From CAYMKL01 sp964390805 (GTDB lineage: Bacteria; Chloroflexota; Anaerolineae; VGOG01): 64,000 nucleotides of DNA. Positions 25,017 to 33,654 of the stretch are shown here, piece after piece. Where the stretch lies: the NCBI GenBank assembly GCA_964390805.1, contig CAYMKL010000005.1:31334-95333 (forward strand), given 5' to 3'. A program made the translations under genes and the position numbers. The notes beneath the pieces were generated by a model. That model worked only from the letters and a program-made list of their open reading frames with translations, was not told the origin of the DNA and did not search any database. Positions within the stretch are counted from its first letter, which is position 1. Each line of letters begins with the position of its first letter.

Positions 25017-28000
25017 TCAGGGATAGACGCGCTGCACTAGCGGAGAGCCATCCTCGCCGATGCGCAGGCGGGGCTGGGCGTCGTCCACGATGCGGGCCAG
25101 ATAGAACTCCACGCTGCGCACGCCGTCCTGGGTCAGGACTGCCCGCAGGATGGCAGTGTCCCTCGTTCGCTCGATGACGTCCATATCGAAGACGAAGTTC
25201 CCCAGGCTGTACACTATGGGCACCCCTTGATAGACCTCCACGTCCTGCAATACGTGTGGGTGGTGGCCGATGACCAGGGCCGCTCCTGCCTCCACTGCGG
25301 CGTGGGCCACGGCCCGTTGCTCTTGATTGGCCTGAGTCTCGTACTCGGTGCCCGTATGCACGATGACGATCACCAGGTCAGCCTCCTGCCGGGCCTGGGC
25401 TACAGCTTTGCGTACCGGTTCCGGTTCGGCCCAGGCCACGTCGGTGGCGGTGGGCACCTCAGGCGAGTTCCGCCAGCGTGGGGCGGCGAAGGCCAGGAAT
25501 GCGACCTTGATTCCCTTGACCTCCAGCACCGCCGGGCGGTGAGCAGTGGCCTCCCCACGTCCCGCGCCGACCGTAGCGATGCCCAAATCCTCCAGCGCGG
25601 CGAGGGTGTCGTCCATGCTGTCTGGGGGGAAATCCAATATGTGGTTGTTGGCCAGGGAGAGGACATCAAAGCCCACTGTGCGCAGGGCTGGGACGTGCTC
25701 CGGATGGGCGCGGAAGATGAAGCGTTTGTCGGCGGGGTCGCCGTGCACTGTGAAGGGGGTCTCCAGGTTGCCCACGGCGATGTCGGCAGATTGCAGCAGG
25801 GGGTAGACAGCCTGGAACGGGTAGAGGGAGCCGTACTGGGCCATGCGCTCCTCCACTGTGCGGGCCAACATGATGTCGCCTGTGGCCACTAGCTCGATCT
25901 CGTGGTCGCCGATGGGTGGGAGTGGGGGAAGGGAGGTACTGGGTATTGGGTATTGGATATTGGGAGGTGGTAGAGAGGATTCCCAGCTCGGAGTTACCGT
26001 CAGGGCATGCACCTGCCAGCCGGTGCGAGCCAGAATCTCCGGCTGCCCGTCGTTGTCCAGGTCGTACACGCGCAGGCCGTGCACCAGTCCACCCAGGGAG
26101 ATGCCACCGCGGGTGCGCCCCCAGCGGTCGAGCACCCGCACCGTGCCATCGTCGCTGCCAATGACTACATCCGGCCAGGTGTCGTTGTCCAGGTCTGTTA
26201 CCGCCACGGCCCACACCCCAGTAGGAGCCTCGTACCGCCAGTGCTGGGTACCGTCGGCGGAGAGGGCATAGACGCCCGGCTCCAGGCCTCCGCAGGCAAC
26301 GAGTACCTCCTGCGCTCCCTCACCGTCGAGGTCAGCGAAGGCCAGGTCGGTCACGGAGCAGGTGGGGAGGTGAATGAGGGCAGGGGTTACGACCAGGTCT
26401 TCAGTATTGGCAGTCTCTCTCTTAGGTGTTGTTGGTTTGACCGTGCCAGAATATGACATCGAATTTCGAGGATTAACCGAATCTGGCATCGTGAATTCGA
26501 TGAATCCCTTGAATTCGTTGTCATATCCGCCCAATGGCCATCCAGCAACACTCAACAGAGTAACCACCCCAGTACTGGAACCTGCGATGAGCTCCAGTTG
26601 CCCGTCATCGTTCAGGTCGGCCAGGCGTACACGCCGGACGTATCCCTCCAGAGAGGGCAGGGAGCGCAGGTCACCGGTTGGGGACAGAAGAAATAGTTGG
26701 CCTCTGTTGGTGGCTATGGCTGCTGTCCCATCGGGGCTGCTGTCCAGGGCTGAGGAGTATTCCAGGCCTGCTTCGCCCACCGGGTAGCGTCGGAACAGAG
26801 TGCCACCGGGGTTCACCTGGTAGACATAACCGTCCCATGAGCCGGCCAAGATTGTGGTGGAGGATGAAATCGCCGTGATGCGACTATCAGTGCAATACTG
26901 CCAGAGCTGGTAGCCCAGGCCATCCAGGGCGTAGAGGCAATTGTCATCTGAGCCAACGAGAACTGTGGGTTGGCCGTCCAGATTAGCCACCTGCAGGGCG
27001 TAGACGCTGGCCTGGGTGACGTGTTTCCAGAGAGGTCGGCCCGCTGCGTCGGCGGCATAGGTGTGTTTGTCCAGCGAGGCTATCAGTACCTCGGCGCGGT
27101 TATCCCCGTTGGTAAGCGAAGGGGCGTCGGCCACGGCCAGGTCGGTTACTGTGCCCCAGGTCTGGAATCGCCAACTCTCGTGGAGGGCCAGAGGGCGCAC
27201 GGGAGGGGGCGGGAAACTCGCTTCGGCCCCGTATTGGGCAAAGGCGGCGTGGAAGAAGTTGTAGAGGATGCGTTCGCTAGCTTCGCTGTAAACCTCATGG
27301 CCGCGTTCGATCATCGGGGTGACCTCTTCCGCAGGCAGGGAGAGGCGGGAGCTGGAGCGCAGGATGGTCTCCCCTCGCTGCGGGCCGATCTCTGGATGGA
27401 ACTGCAATCCCCACACGGGAGCCTGGCCATAGCGGAAAGCTTGCACCGGGCAGAGGGGTGACAAGGCCAGCACCGTCGCTTGCGGCGGTAGGGTCACCAC
27501 CTGCTCGATGTGGTAGTGGAAGGGGGAGAACTCCTGCGGCACCCCATCAAACAGAGGGTCCTTTGCCCCGGCCTCGCTGAGCTGCACGGGCAGCCAGCCC
27601 ACTTCTTGCTGTCCGTCTTCCACCTCACTGCCCATAACATAGGCCAGCAATTGGTGGCCCAGGCAAAGGCCGAGGATGGGCAACTTGATTTGCAGGGCCT
27701 GGCGCAGGAAATCGGCCTCAATGCGCAGGAAGGGATAGGCGTCTAGATCATGGGGTGACATAGGGCCGCCGGAGAGGACAATGATCTGCCCCAAATCAGG
27801 TTGCGGCAGGGAGTCGCCGGCGTAAACCCGGAGGCGGTCGAAAGGCAGCCCCAGGCGGGTCAGGTAGTCGGCTAGCCCGGCGGCCCGCTCCTCGGCGTGT
27901 TCAATGACCAGGATGCGCGGCGTTACAGGCATAGGAGTGGGCGAGGGTGTGGGTGATGGGGTGGTGGTACGAGAGGGAGATGGGGTGATGGAGGGGGATG

Positions 28001-28373
28001 GCGTGGGTGTTGAACTGGGAGTGGGTGACGGGGTAGGAGAGGGACTGGAAGTGGGTGATGAGGTGGGAGATGGAGTGGGAGTGGGAGATGGAGTGGGAGT
28101 GGGAGATGGAGTGGGAGTGGGAGATGGAGTGGGAGTGGGAGATGGAGTGGAGGTTGGAGTCGAAGTGGGGAGGGAGGTAGGAGTGCGGGCAGGAGTGAGG
28201 GTGGAGGTGAGAGAGGGGGGGATGACGGAGGGATTGGCGGAGCTAGCTGGGGCGCAGCCGATAACGGTTAGAGAAAAGCAGAGAAGCCCCGCCATCAATG
28301 CCAGGACACCAACCAACTTCCAATCTCCAATCTCCAATATCCAATCTCCAATATCCAATCTCCCGCTACTCAT
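25017..28373 (-). CDS. Exported lipoprotein: glutamine amidotransferase, beta-propeller and CapA fusion
   Basis: 1118 residues. The lipoprotein signal is LVGVLALMAGLLCFSLTVIGC. A Thr/Pro/Ser linker of about 95 residues follows. A class I glutamine amidotransferase domain (about 150-360) has nucleophile Cys in LGLCLGHQLLAYVMG and His/Glu in LQFHPEIG. A propeller of FG-GAP/PQQ-like blades spans about 400-790 (VTDLDNDTWPDVVIGSDDGT). The C-terminal CapA domain (about 820-1100) has VATGDIMLARTVEE, NLETPFT, LANNHILDF and IGHHPHVLQDVE. CapA proteins act in poly-gamma-glutamate synthesis or cell-surface phosphoester chemistry. An exported amidotransferase joined to CapA is unusual. Its ATG overlaps the preceding gene's stop (ATGAGTAG). 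Confidence 0.87.
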   Translation of the reverse strand: MSSGRLDIGDWILEIGDWKLVGVLALMAGLLCFSLTVIGCAPASSANPSVIPPSLTSTLTPARTPTSLPTSTPTSTPSPTPTPSPTPTPSPTPTPSPTPTPSPTSSPTSSPSPTPSPTPSSTPTPSPSITPSPSRTTTPSPTPSPTPMPVTPRILVIEHAEERAAGLADYLTRLGLPFDRLRVYAGDSLPQPDLGQIIVLSGGPMSPHDLDAYPFLRIEADFLRQALQIKLPILGLCLGHQLLAYVMGSEVEDGQQEVGWLPVQLSEAGAKDPLFDGVPQEFSPFHYHIEQVVTLPPQATVLALSPLCPVQAFRYGQAPVWGLQFHPEIGPQRGETILRSSSRLSLPAEEVTPMIERGHEVYSEASERILYNFFHAAFAQYGAEASFPPPPVRPLALHESWRFQTWGTVTDLAVADAPSLTNGDNRAEVLIASLDKHTYAADAAGRPLWKHVTQASVYALQVANLDGQPTVLVGSDDNCLYALDGLGYQLWQYCTDSRITAISSSTTILAGSWDGYVYQVNPGGTLFRRYPVGEAGLEYSSALDSSPDGTAAIATNRGQLFLLSPTGDLRSLPSLEGYVRRVRLADLNDDGQLELIAGSSTGVVTLLSVAGWPLGGYDNEFKGFIEFTMPDSVNPRNSMSYSGTVKPTTPKRETANTEDLVVTPALIHLPTCSVTDLAFADLDGEGAQEVLVACGGLEPGVYALSADGTQHWRYEAPTGVWAVAVTDLDNDTWPDVVIGSDDGTVRVLDRWGRTRGGISLGGLVHGLRVYDLDNDGQPEILARTGWQVHALTVTPSWESSLPPPNIQYPIPSTSLPPLPPIGDHEIELVATGDIMLARTVEERMAQYGSLYPFQAVYPLLQSADIAVGNLETPFTVHGDPADKRFIFRAHPEHVPALRTVGFDVLSLANNHILDFPPDSMDDTLAALEDLGIATVGAGRGEATAHRPAVLEVKGIKVAFLAFAAPRWRNSPEVPTATDVAWAEPEPVRKAVAQARQEADLVIVIVHTGTEYETQANQEQRAVAHAAVEAGAALVIGHHPHVLQDVEVYQGVPIVYSLGNFVFDMDVIERTRDTAILRAVLTQDGVRSVEFYLARIVDDAQPRLRIGEDGSPLVQRVYP
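26451..26526. repeat. Palindromic element inside the CapA fusion gene
   Basis: ATATGACATCGAATTTCGAG and CTTGAATTCGTTGTCATAT form long inverted ends around a short spacer. It is in frame within the propeller domain and encodes a stretch unlike the blade consensus. Confidence 0.7.
28315..28362. repeat. Heptamer repeat at the CapA fusion gene start
   Basis: CCAATCT/CCAATAT units just inside the 5' end of the minus-strand gene. Read in frame they supply RLDIGDWILEIGDWKL ahead of the signal peptide. Confidence 0.85.
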
Positions 28374-30888
28374 CAGACATCACTTTGGAGACATGGGTGA
28401 AGTGATTGTAGACCGTGGCCGATAGGCGGCGGAAGATGGGGAAGCAGCGATCCCAGTTGATCCAGTCCGTGTCCTCCCACATGAACAGCCCGAACAGGTA
28501 ATCGCCCTGCGGGGTGAAGACGATGCCTATGTCGGAGCGGGTATCGCCCACCCAGCCGTGTTTGTGGGCGATGGGCACCTCCTGCGGGACGCTGGCTCCG
28601 ATGACGCTGCGCAGGGGATTGGTCTTCAGCCAATCCAGCATCTCGCAGCAATCCTCAGCGGTCAGGTTATCGCAGGCCGCCAGCAGCTTACCCTCACCCT
28701 GGCACCCCTGGTAAATCGCCCGCCATAGCACGGCCAGGTCAGCCAGCCAGGTTTGCATCATGGGATCAGGACGGGTGTCAATGGCGGCCTCGGCGGCGGG
28801 CACATCCACCTCGGGCAGGTCGGGTTTGGGGATGTAGGGCCAATGGGTCCCGCCCTCGACATAATAGGGCTGGCGCATGAAGGTGCGAGTCAACCCCAGG
28901 TCGCGGAAGGTCTCGTTGACTCGCTTAACCCCTTCCGTCGCGTTTCCTCCACCGATGTCCATCAGCACCAGGTTGGCGGCGGCGTTATTGCTCTCGGAGA
29001 TCATGTAGGAGACGCTGAGCTGGATGTTATCGGGCAGGTCGCCATCCCAGGTGCGGTAGCCGGTGACCAGGATGCCAGCCTTGAGCAGGCTCGTCCCGGC
29101 GTACACTACGTGGATGTTGTGGGTGAGTTCTTCGCCAGTGGAGAGATCCTGGACGTACAGCCCAGTCGTGCCGCTGAAGTCACTGCTGATGTCGAGTAAG
29201 AGCGGCTTGAGATTGGACAGGGTGAGGGGCGCCGGGGCTACGTCGGTTGTGACCAGTGAGACGGCCCTTCGACAGGGCCCTTCGTCAAGCTCAGGGGAGA
29301 CCTCAGGACAGGGCTCAGCTACATCAGAGGCCAGGGCGGTGGTAATGGCTGCCAGCGAGGCTTCCACGTCCAGCGCGCGGCCCATCCGCCCCGGCTCGAA
29401 GTCGTAGATGGTCATGTCGGCGTCGGCCGGCGTCCACGACTCGGGCCAACGCGGGTCGTCTTCTAGAGTGGTGCTCATCGCCCGGGCTGGCTTCGGTGGA
29501 ATGTCAAAGTCAGCGGCTATCCTCTCCAGCTCGGAACTCAGGTCGGCCTCGTGCAGCGGTGTAACCTCGACGGTGGCCATCGGCAGCTTGACGGGGCGCG
29601 TTTCTCCGTCGGCCAGAGCTGTGGTGATCGAATCCACAGCCTCATCTAGGTCTAGCTCAACCCCTGCTTGTCCGGGGTAGAAGGTCAGGTCTTCTGCGCT
29701 GAAGCGATGCTGTTGCGCTGGCTGATCAACGTCTGCGGCGATAGCCTCCAGCTCAGAACGCAGGTCGGCCTCGCTGAGTGGTGGAACCTCGAGGGTGTCA
29801 ATTGGCAGCTTGATGGGGTGTGTCTCTCCGTCGGCCAGAGCTGCGGTGATTGTCTCCACAGCCTTGTCGCGATCAAGCTCGAGTCCTGCTTGGCCGGGGT
29901 AGAAGGCCAGGTCTTCTGCGCTGAAGCGATGCTCCTGCACCGGAACATCAACGTCTGCGGCGATAGCCTCCAGCTCAGAACGCAGAACGGGCTCGCTGAG
30001 TGGTGGAACCTCGAGGGTGTTGACTGGCAGCTTGATGGGGCGCGTCTCTCCGTCGGCCAGAGCTGTGGTGATCATCTCCACAGCCTTGTCGAGATCAAGT
30101 TCGAGCCCCGCCTGACCGGGATAGAAGGCCAGGTCTTCCGCGCTGAGGCGGTGCCCTTGCACTGGGCGATAAATGCCTGCAGCGATCACCTCCAACTCAG
30201 AGCGCAGGCGGGCCTCGTCCAGTGGTGTGACCTCTAGGACGGTAGCCGGCAGTGTGACGGTGCGTGCCTCCGGATCGGTTAGAGCTGCGGCGATTCTCTC
30301 CACGGCCCCATCGCGGTCAAGCTCGAACCCCGCCTGACCGGGATAGAAGGCCAAGTCTTCTGTGCTGAGACGATGCTCTTGCACTGGACGCTCAACGCCT
30401 GCCGCGAGATCATTCACCAAGTCGGCCAGCAGCGCGCCATCGAAGTCGGTCTGCAAGGGCACGTCCACATCGAAGGGCGGTGGGGTTTGGAACAGGAAAT
30501 CGCTGAAGCGGGTGTCCGCGCCGACGGAAGTGGCCTCGTTCACCATCGCCTCCGCAAGCACGGTGAAGCCTACGGCGGACGGATCGAGCTCCTGGCTGCG
30601 GTCGAGATAACGAAGCTCAATTGGTTGGGCCAGCGGCTCCTCCCATTCCTGACGTATCAGGGTCCGGGCCTCGTCGGGCGTCATCCCACCCACATCCAGG
30701 CCGGTGATGGTCACACCAGGCCGGATGTGAGCCATGTAGTCCTGGTAGACCTGCTGGCGGTTGTTGACAAACAGCCACCCGGCGATGAGCACCGCCATGA
30801 GCACTGTCACGGGGATCAGCCACCACAGGCGGCGCGCGCATGATGGAGGAGTCCCTTTGGGTATCTTTGAAGATCCTTCAGTTGACAT
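28366..30888 (-). CDS. Exported protein: peptidoglycan-binding repeats plus beta-lactamase-like serine hydrolase
   Basis: 840 residues. A cytoplasmic basic N-terminus and one TM (WWLIPVTVLMAVLIAGWLFV, about 22-41) anchor it outside. A YoaR/VanW-type domain then continues as at least four tandem copies of a 74-residue unit (RFSAEDLAFYPGQAGLELD, ADGETRPIKLP), plus a degenerate fifth. The C-terminal 300 residues are a class A beta-lactamase-like fold with SxxK as SLLK in YAGTSLLKAG, SxN as SNN in SESNNAAAN, and K-H-G in AHKHGWVGD. A cell-wall hydrolase or transpeptidase-like role is likelier than drug resistance. A paralogue is at 33655-35085. TGAGGTGAG precedes the start. Confidence 0.88.
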   Translation of the reverse strand: MSTEGSSKIPKGTPPSCARRLWWLIPVTVLMAVLIAGWLFVNNRQQVYQDYMAHIRPGVTITGLDVGGMTPDEARTLIRQEWEEPLAQPIELRYLDRSQELDPSAVGFTVLAEAMVNEATSVGADTRFSDFLFQTPPPFDVDVPLQTDFDGALLADLVNDLAAGVERPVQEHRLSTEDLAFYPGQAGFELDRDGAVERIAAALTDPEARTVTLPATVLEVTPLDEARLRSELEVIAAGIYRPVQGHRLSAEDLAFYPGQAGLELDLDKAVEMITTALADGETRPIKLPVNTLEVPPLSEPVLRSELEAIAADVDVPVQEHRFSAEDLAFYPGQAGLELDRDKAVETITAALADGETHPIKLPIDTLEVPPLSEADLRSELEAIAADVDQPAQQHRFSAEDLTFYPGQAGVELDLDEAVDSITTALADGETRPVKLPMATVEVTPLHEADLSSELERIAADFDIPPKPARAMSTTLEDDPRWPESWTPADADMTIYDFEPGRMGRALDVEASLAAITTALASDVAEPCPEVSPELDEGPCRRAVSLVTTDVAPAPLTLSNLKPLLLDISSDFSGTTGLYVQDLSTGEELTHNIHVVYAGTSLLKAGILVTGYRTWDGDLPDNIQLSVSYMISESNNAAANLVLMDIGGGNATEGVKRVNETFRDLGLTRTFMRQPYYVEGGTHWPYIPKPDLPEVDVPAAEAAIDTRPDPMMQTWLADLAVLWRAIYQGCQGEGKLLAACDNLTAEDCCEMLDWLKTNPLRSVIGASVPQEVPIAHKHGWVGDTRSDIGIVFTPQGDYLFGLFMWEDTDWINWDRCFPIFRRLSATVYNHFTHVSKVMSDE
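29560..30390. repeat. Tandem 222-base repeat coding for the 74-residue units
   Basis: The DNA copies keep long identical stretches (for example CTTCTGCGCTGAAGCGATGC recurs on the plus strand), so the duplications are recent or are kept alike by recombination. Confidence 0.8.
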
Positions 30889-31001
30889 TTTCTCACCTCA
30901 TGGCTGCTCCAGCGGGATCCCTTCGACGGCCTCAGGATAAGCGCCAGAGCGCGCTGCCAAGCCGCCGGATCTGGCGATCCGTCGGGAGCAGGGTGTGTTT
31001 T

Positions 31002-33647
31002 CTATTTCAATACCTTCGACAATAGCCGTCGTATCTCGACGGTGGACAGGTATTGCCCCACGTAGCGATCATCCAGCCAGATATCGAAATGCAGGTGGAG
31101 GCCGCCCTCAGGGTTGTACAGCGACTCGGGGGTGCCGGAGTTGCCCACTGTGCCGATGACCTGGCCCTGGACCACCTGTTTGCCGGCCTTCACCTCGTCG
31201 GCGATGCCGCTCAGGTGGGCGTAGCGCGTGATGAGTCCGTCACCGTGGTCCAGCCACACCTGCCGCCCGCGGAGACCGTCCAGCACGTCGTCAGGGGTGT
31301 GTCCCTCTTGGCGACAGGTAGCCAACCACTGGTCCATCTGCGATTGGGTGGGGTTCGTGTAGTCCCAATCGGCGCGGATGACGATCCCGTCGCGCGCAGC
31401 CAGTACCTCGGTGTGGGTGGTGACCGGAGAGCCGTCGGCGTAAGCATAGAGGTCTGTGCCTTGATGCACTCCATAGCGGTAGTGACGCGGTGCGCTGGGC
31501 AGCGTGTTCAATCGCTGCGGCAGGAGCATGTCGGCGATGGGCATCGTCAGCCCGCGCAGGCGATCCCAGTCGGGTTCGAACACCGGCGGAGAAACCAGGT
31601 TTTTACTTGTCTGGGCAGGTGCATCATTGCTTGTGGGCCCTTCTTGGGTGTAAGAAGGCGTCTCATTAGCCAAAAAACCTGGTTTCTGATAATATGCCAC
31701 ATCCGCCCCAATCAGGAGCAAGCCGTCTTCCATCGGCCAGCAGCCGCGCAGGGTTACGTCTCGGTCAATGAAGGTGTACATCGCGCGCATCTCGCCCGTA
31801 TCGGTGTCCAGAGCCAGCACTCGGCGGTCGTTGCTGTCAAGGAGGTACAGCAGTCCATCGGCAGTGGCGCACAGTGTCGTCGGGTAGTCCAGACCGCTCG
31901 ACACAGTCCAGGCTTTAGTCCAGTTCGGACCACGATATTTGATCACCTCGGGCCGTTGGCCGGGCCACTCGCGGAGGAGGACGTAAACGTTCTCGCCGTC
32001 CACTGCCAGGTCAACCCCTCGGCTGCTCGGCACCTCGGCCACGGCTGCAGCCCGGCTACCGACCACGCGCCACACCCGTCCGGCGTTGGTGTCGAGGAAG
32101 TAGGTGGCGTCTTCGTCGGCGGCGACGGCGGTGACATAAGTGCCGCCGGTGCCGGCCACGGCCTCCCAGTTTGAACGATGCCAGGTCTTGTCTGCTGCAT
32201 CGTAGCGGACCACCTCACCGGAGCGGTCCACAACCAATAGCGAACCGTCCGGCGACAGTGCCACCTCCGACAACTCCTGAACCGGCAACCCAGCCAGGGT
32301 GTCGCCGGGCGCGGCTATCACCGCCGGCGGTTCGGTCTCACCCACAGTCAGGCGCAGCAGCCGGCCGCTGTCTACCATGTACAATGTGTTTTCATGCTCC
32401 CCCTCGGTCTCTCCCAACCCTTCGACCTTCCTCTGGGCAGGGGTCAGGACAGGCTTTGGGGGGGAAGCCACAGCCAGGCTCACGGGGTGGGGGAACGTTC
32501 CAGTTGAATAGCGGTAGCTGGTCACGCTGTTCTCGTTGAGCCAGTGCGCTTGGCCAGGTGCGTCATCGAAGCGAGCGGTCACGATTTCCTCCACCACCGC
32601 CAGCACTGCCCGCACGCCCTCCAGGTTGCGCTCGAACTCGGTGTCCTCATGGTTGGTCAGCTCTACCTCGGCGACGGCGATGCCCAGGTCGGTCAGGTAG
32701 TCGTTGAAACCGCCGCTGATGGGATAGCCCGTCCAGCCTTCTTCAGGGAAGTCGTAGCCCGTGCCTGCCGCTATCGTCGCCGCCAGTCGCAGCGATGAGG
32801 CGTTGTCCCGGCAGCCGCCGGCGAACACCGCCCCCGCACTGCTGTGGTAGAAGACCACGACGTGGGCGTCGGCCAGGAAATCGCGCGCCGCCCGCGACTC
32901 CGGTTCGGAGAAGGGATACGCGCCGCCCGCGCCGGGCTGTGGGCCATCGCTGGTGTAGGTCGTTGGACTCCAATCGTTGCCGGCGCAACCGTCCAGGTCG
33001 GTGTCGGCGTTGCGGTTCAGATCCACCCCGCGGGCGTTGACCCGTGTGCCGGCGGCCAGGCCATCGGGGTTCAGGGAGAGGATGATCCACAGGCTGACGT
33101 CGCTAGGCACGTCATCGGGTTTGGCCTTGAAATGGGCCAGTAGTTCTTGCGCCAGCACATGGGTATTGGCCTCCCATCCACCATGGATGTCGCCCACCAG
33201 CACCACCTTGTAGCGTCCCTGGCCGAAGCGGTAGGCTTTGATGGGGCGACCCTCTACCGACGGGCCGATGGTCAGGGATGCGGGAGTGGGCGTAGGGCTG
33301 GGAGTGGGCGTGGCTGTCGCCGTCGGGCTAGGGGTGGGCGTCGAGGTAGCGGTGTGGGTGGGCGTGGGCGTCGAGGTGGCGGTGTGGGTGGGCGTGGGCG
33401 TCATGGTGGCGGTGTGGGTGGGCGTAGGTGTCGCCGTCGGGGGCGGGGTGGGCGTCGAGGTACGGGTAGGCGTGAGGGTGGGCGTCGAGGTGCGGGTAGG
33501 CGTGAGGGTGGGTGTCGGAGTGTACGTGGGGGTAGCAGTCTGAGTGGGTGTGGCGGTGGCAGCGCGGGTGGGCGTCGGCGTCGGCGCCACCACAGTGCAG
33601 CCGGAGAAAAGGACCACAGTCAAGGCCAGGGCGATTGATATACTCAG
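31002..33647 (-). CDS. Exported lipoprotein: M14 carboxypeptidase, propeller-like region and M23 endopeptidase
   Basis: About 880 residues. Lipoprotein signal SISIALALTVVLFSGC, then a Thr/Pro linker of about 90 residues. An M14 zinc carboxypeptidase domain follows: HGGWE gives the first His/Glu ligands, ARGVDLNRN the Arg region, FYHSSAG the later His, and VEVELTNHEDTEFERN the catalytic Glu. A middle section looks like a seven-bladed NHL/propeller. The C-terminal LytM/M23 domain has HQGTD and HLHFDIW zinc motifs. Two wall-degrading peptidases in one chain suggest stem-peptide trimming. No ATG/GTG/TTG lies between the upstream stop and the signal, so CTG 33647 is my best guess for the start. 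Confidence 0.85.
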   Translation of the reverse strand: MSISIALALTVVLFSGCTVVAPTPTPTRAATATPTQTATPTYTPTPTLTPTRTSTPTLTPTRTSTPTPPPTATPTPTHTATMTPTPTHTATSTPTPTHTATSTPTPSPTATATPTPSPTPTPASLTIGPSVEGRPIKAYRFGQGRYKVVLVGDIHGGWEANTHVLAQELLAHFKAKPDDVPSDVSLWIILSLNPDGLAAGTRVNARGVDLNRNADTDLDGCAGNDWSPTTYTSDGPQPGAGGAYPFSEPESRAARDFLADAHVVVFYHSSAGAVFAGGCRDNASSLRLAATIAAGTGYDFPEEGWTGYPISGGFNDYLTDLGIAVAEVELTNHEDTEFERNLEGVRAVLAVVEEIVTARFDDAPGQAHWLNENSVTSYRYSTGTFPHPVSLAVASPPKPVLTPAQRKVEGLGETEGEHENTLYMVDSGRLLRLTVGETEPPAVIAAPGDTLAGLPVQELSEVALSPDGSLLVVDRSGEVVRYDAADKTWHRSNWEAVAGTGGTYVTAVAADEDATYFLDTNAGRVWRVVGSRAAAVAEVPSSRGVDLAVDGENVYVLLREWPGQRPEVIKYRGPNWTKAWTVSSGLDYPTTLCATADGLLYLLDSNDRRVLALDTDTGEMRAMYTFIDRDVTLRGCWPMEDGLLLIGADVAYYQKPGFLANETPSYTQEGPTSNDAPAQTSKNLVSPPVFEPDWDRLRGLTMPIADMLLPQRLNTLPSAPRHYRYGVHQGTDLYAYADGSPVTTHTEVLAARDGIVIRADWDYTNPTQSQMDQWLATCRQEGHTPDDVLDGLRGRQVWLDHGDGLITRYAHLSGIADEVKAGKQVVQGQVIGTVGNSGTPESLYNPEGGLHLHFDIWLDDRYVGQYLSTVEIRRLLSKVLK
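31591..31688. repeat. Palindromic element inside the M14/M23 gene
   Basis: GAAACCAGGTTTTT and AAAAAACCTGGTTTC form inverted ends 70 bases apart. It is in frame between propeller and M23 domain, and resembles the tips of the 46680-46840 element. Confidence 0.7.
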
Positions 33648-33654
33648 TATAACG

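Noticed and set aside
24252..25177. Plus-strand ORFs rich in GVGVGVG opposite the Thr/Pro linkers (also near 27904, 33238, 48114, 48681)
   Set aside because: They are antisense shadows of Thr/Pro/Ser linker codons in clear minus-strand genes.
28366..30888. Beta-lactamase resistance gene
   Set aside because: The SxxK/SxN/KxG set is present, but the fusion to peptidoglycan-binding repeats and lack of class A hallmarks favour a wall enzyme.
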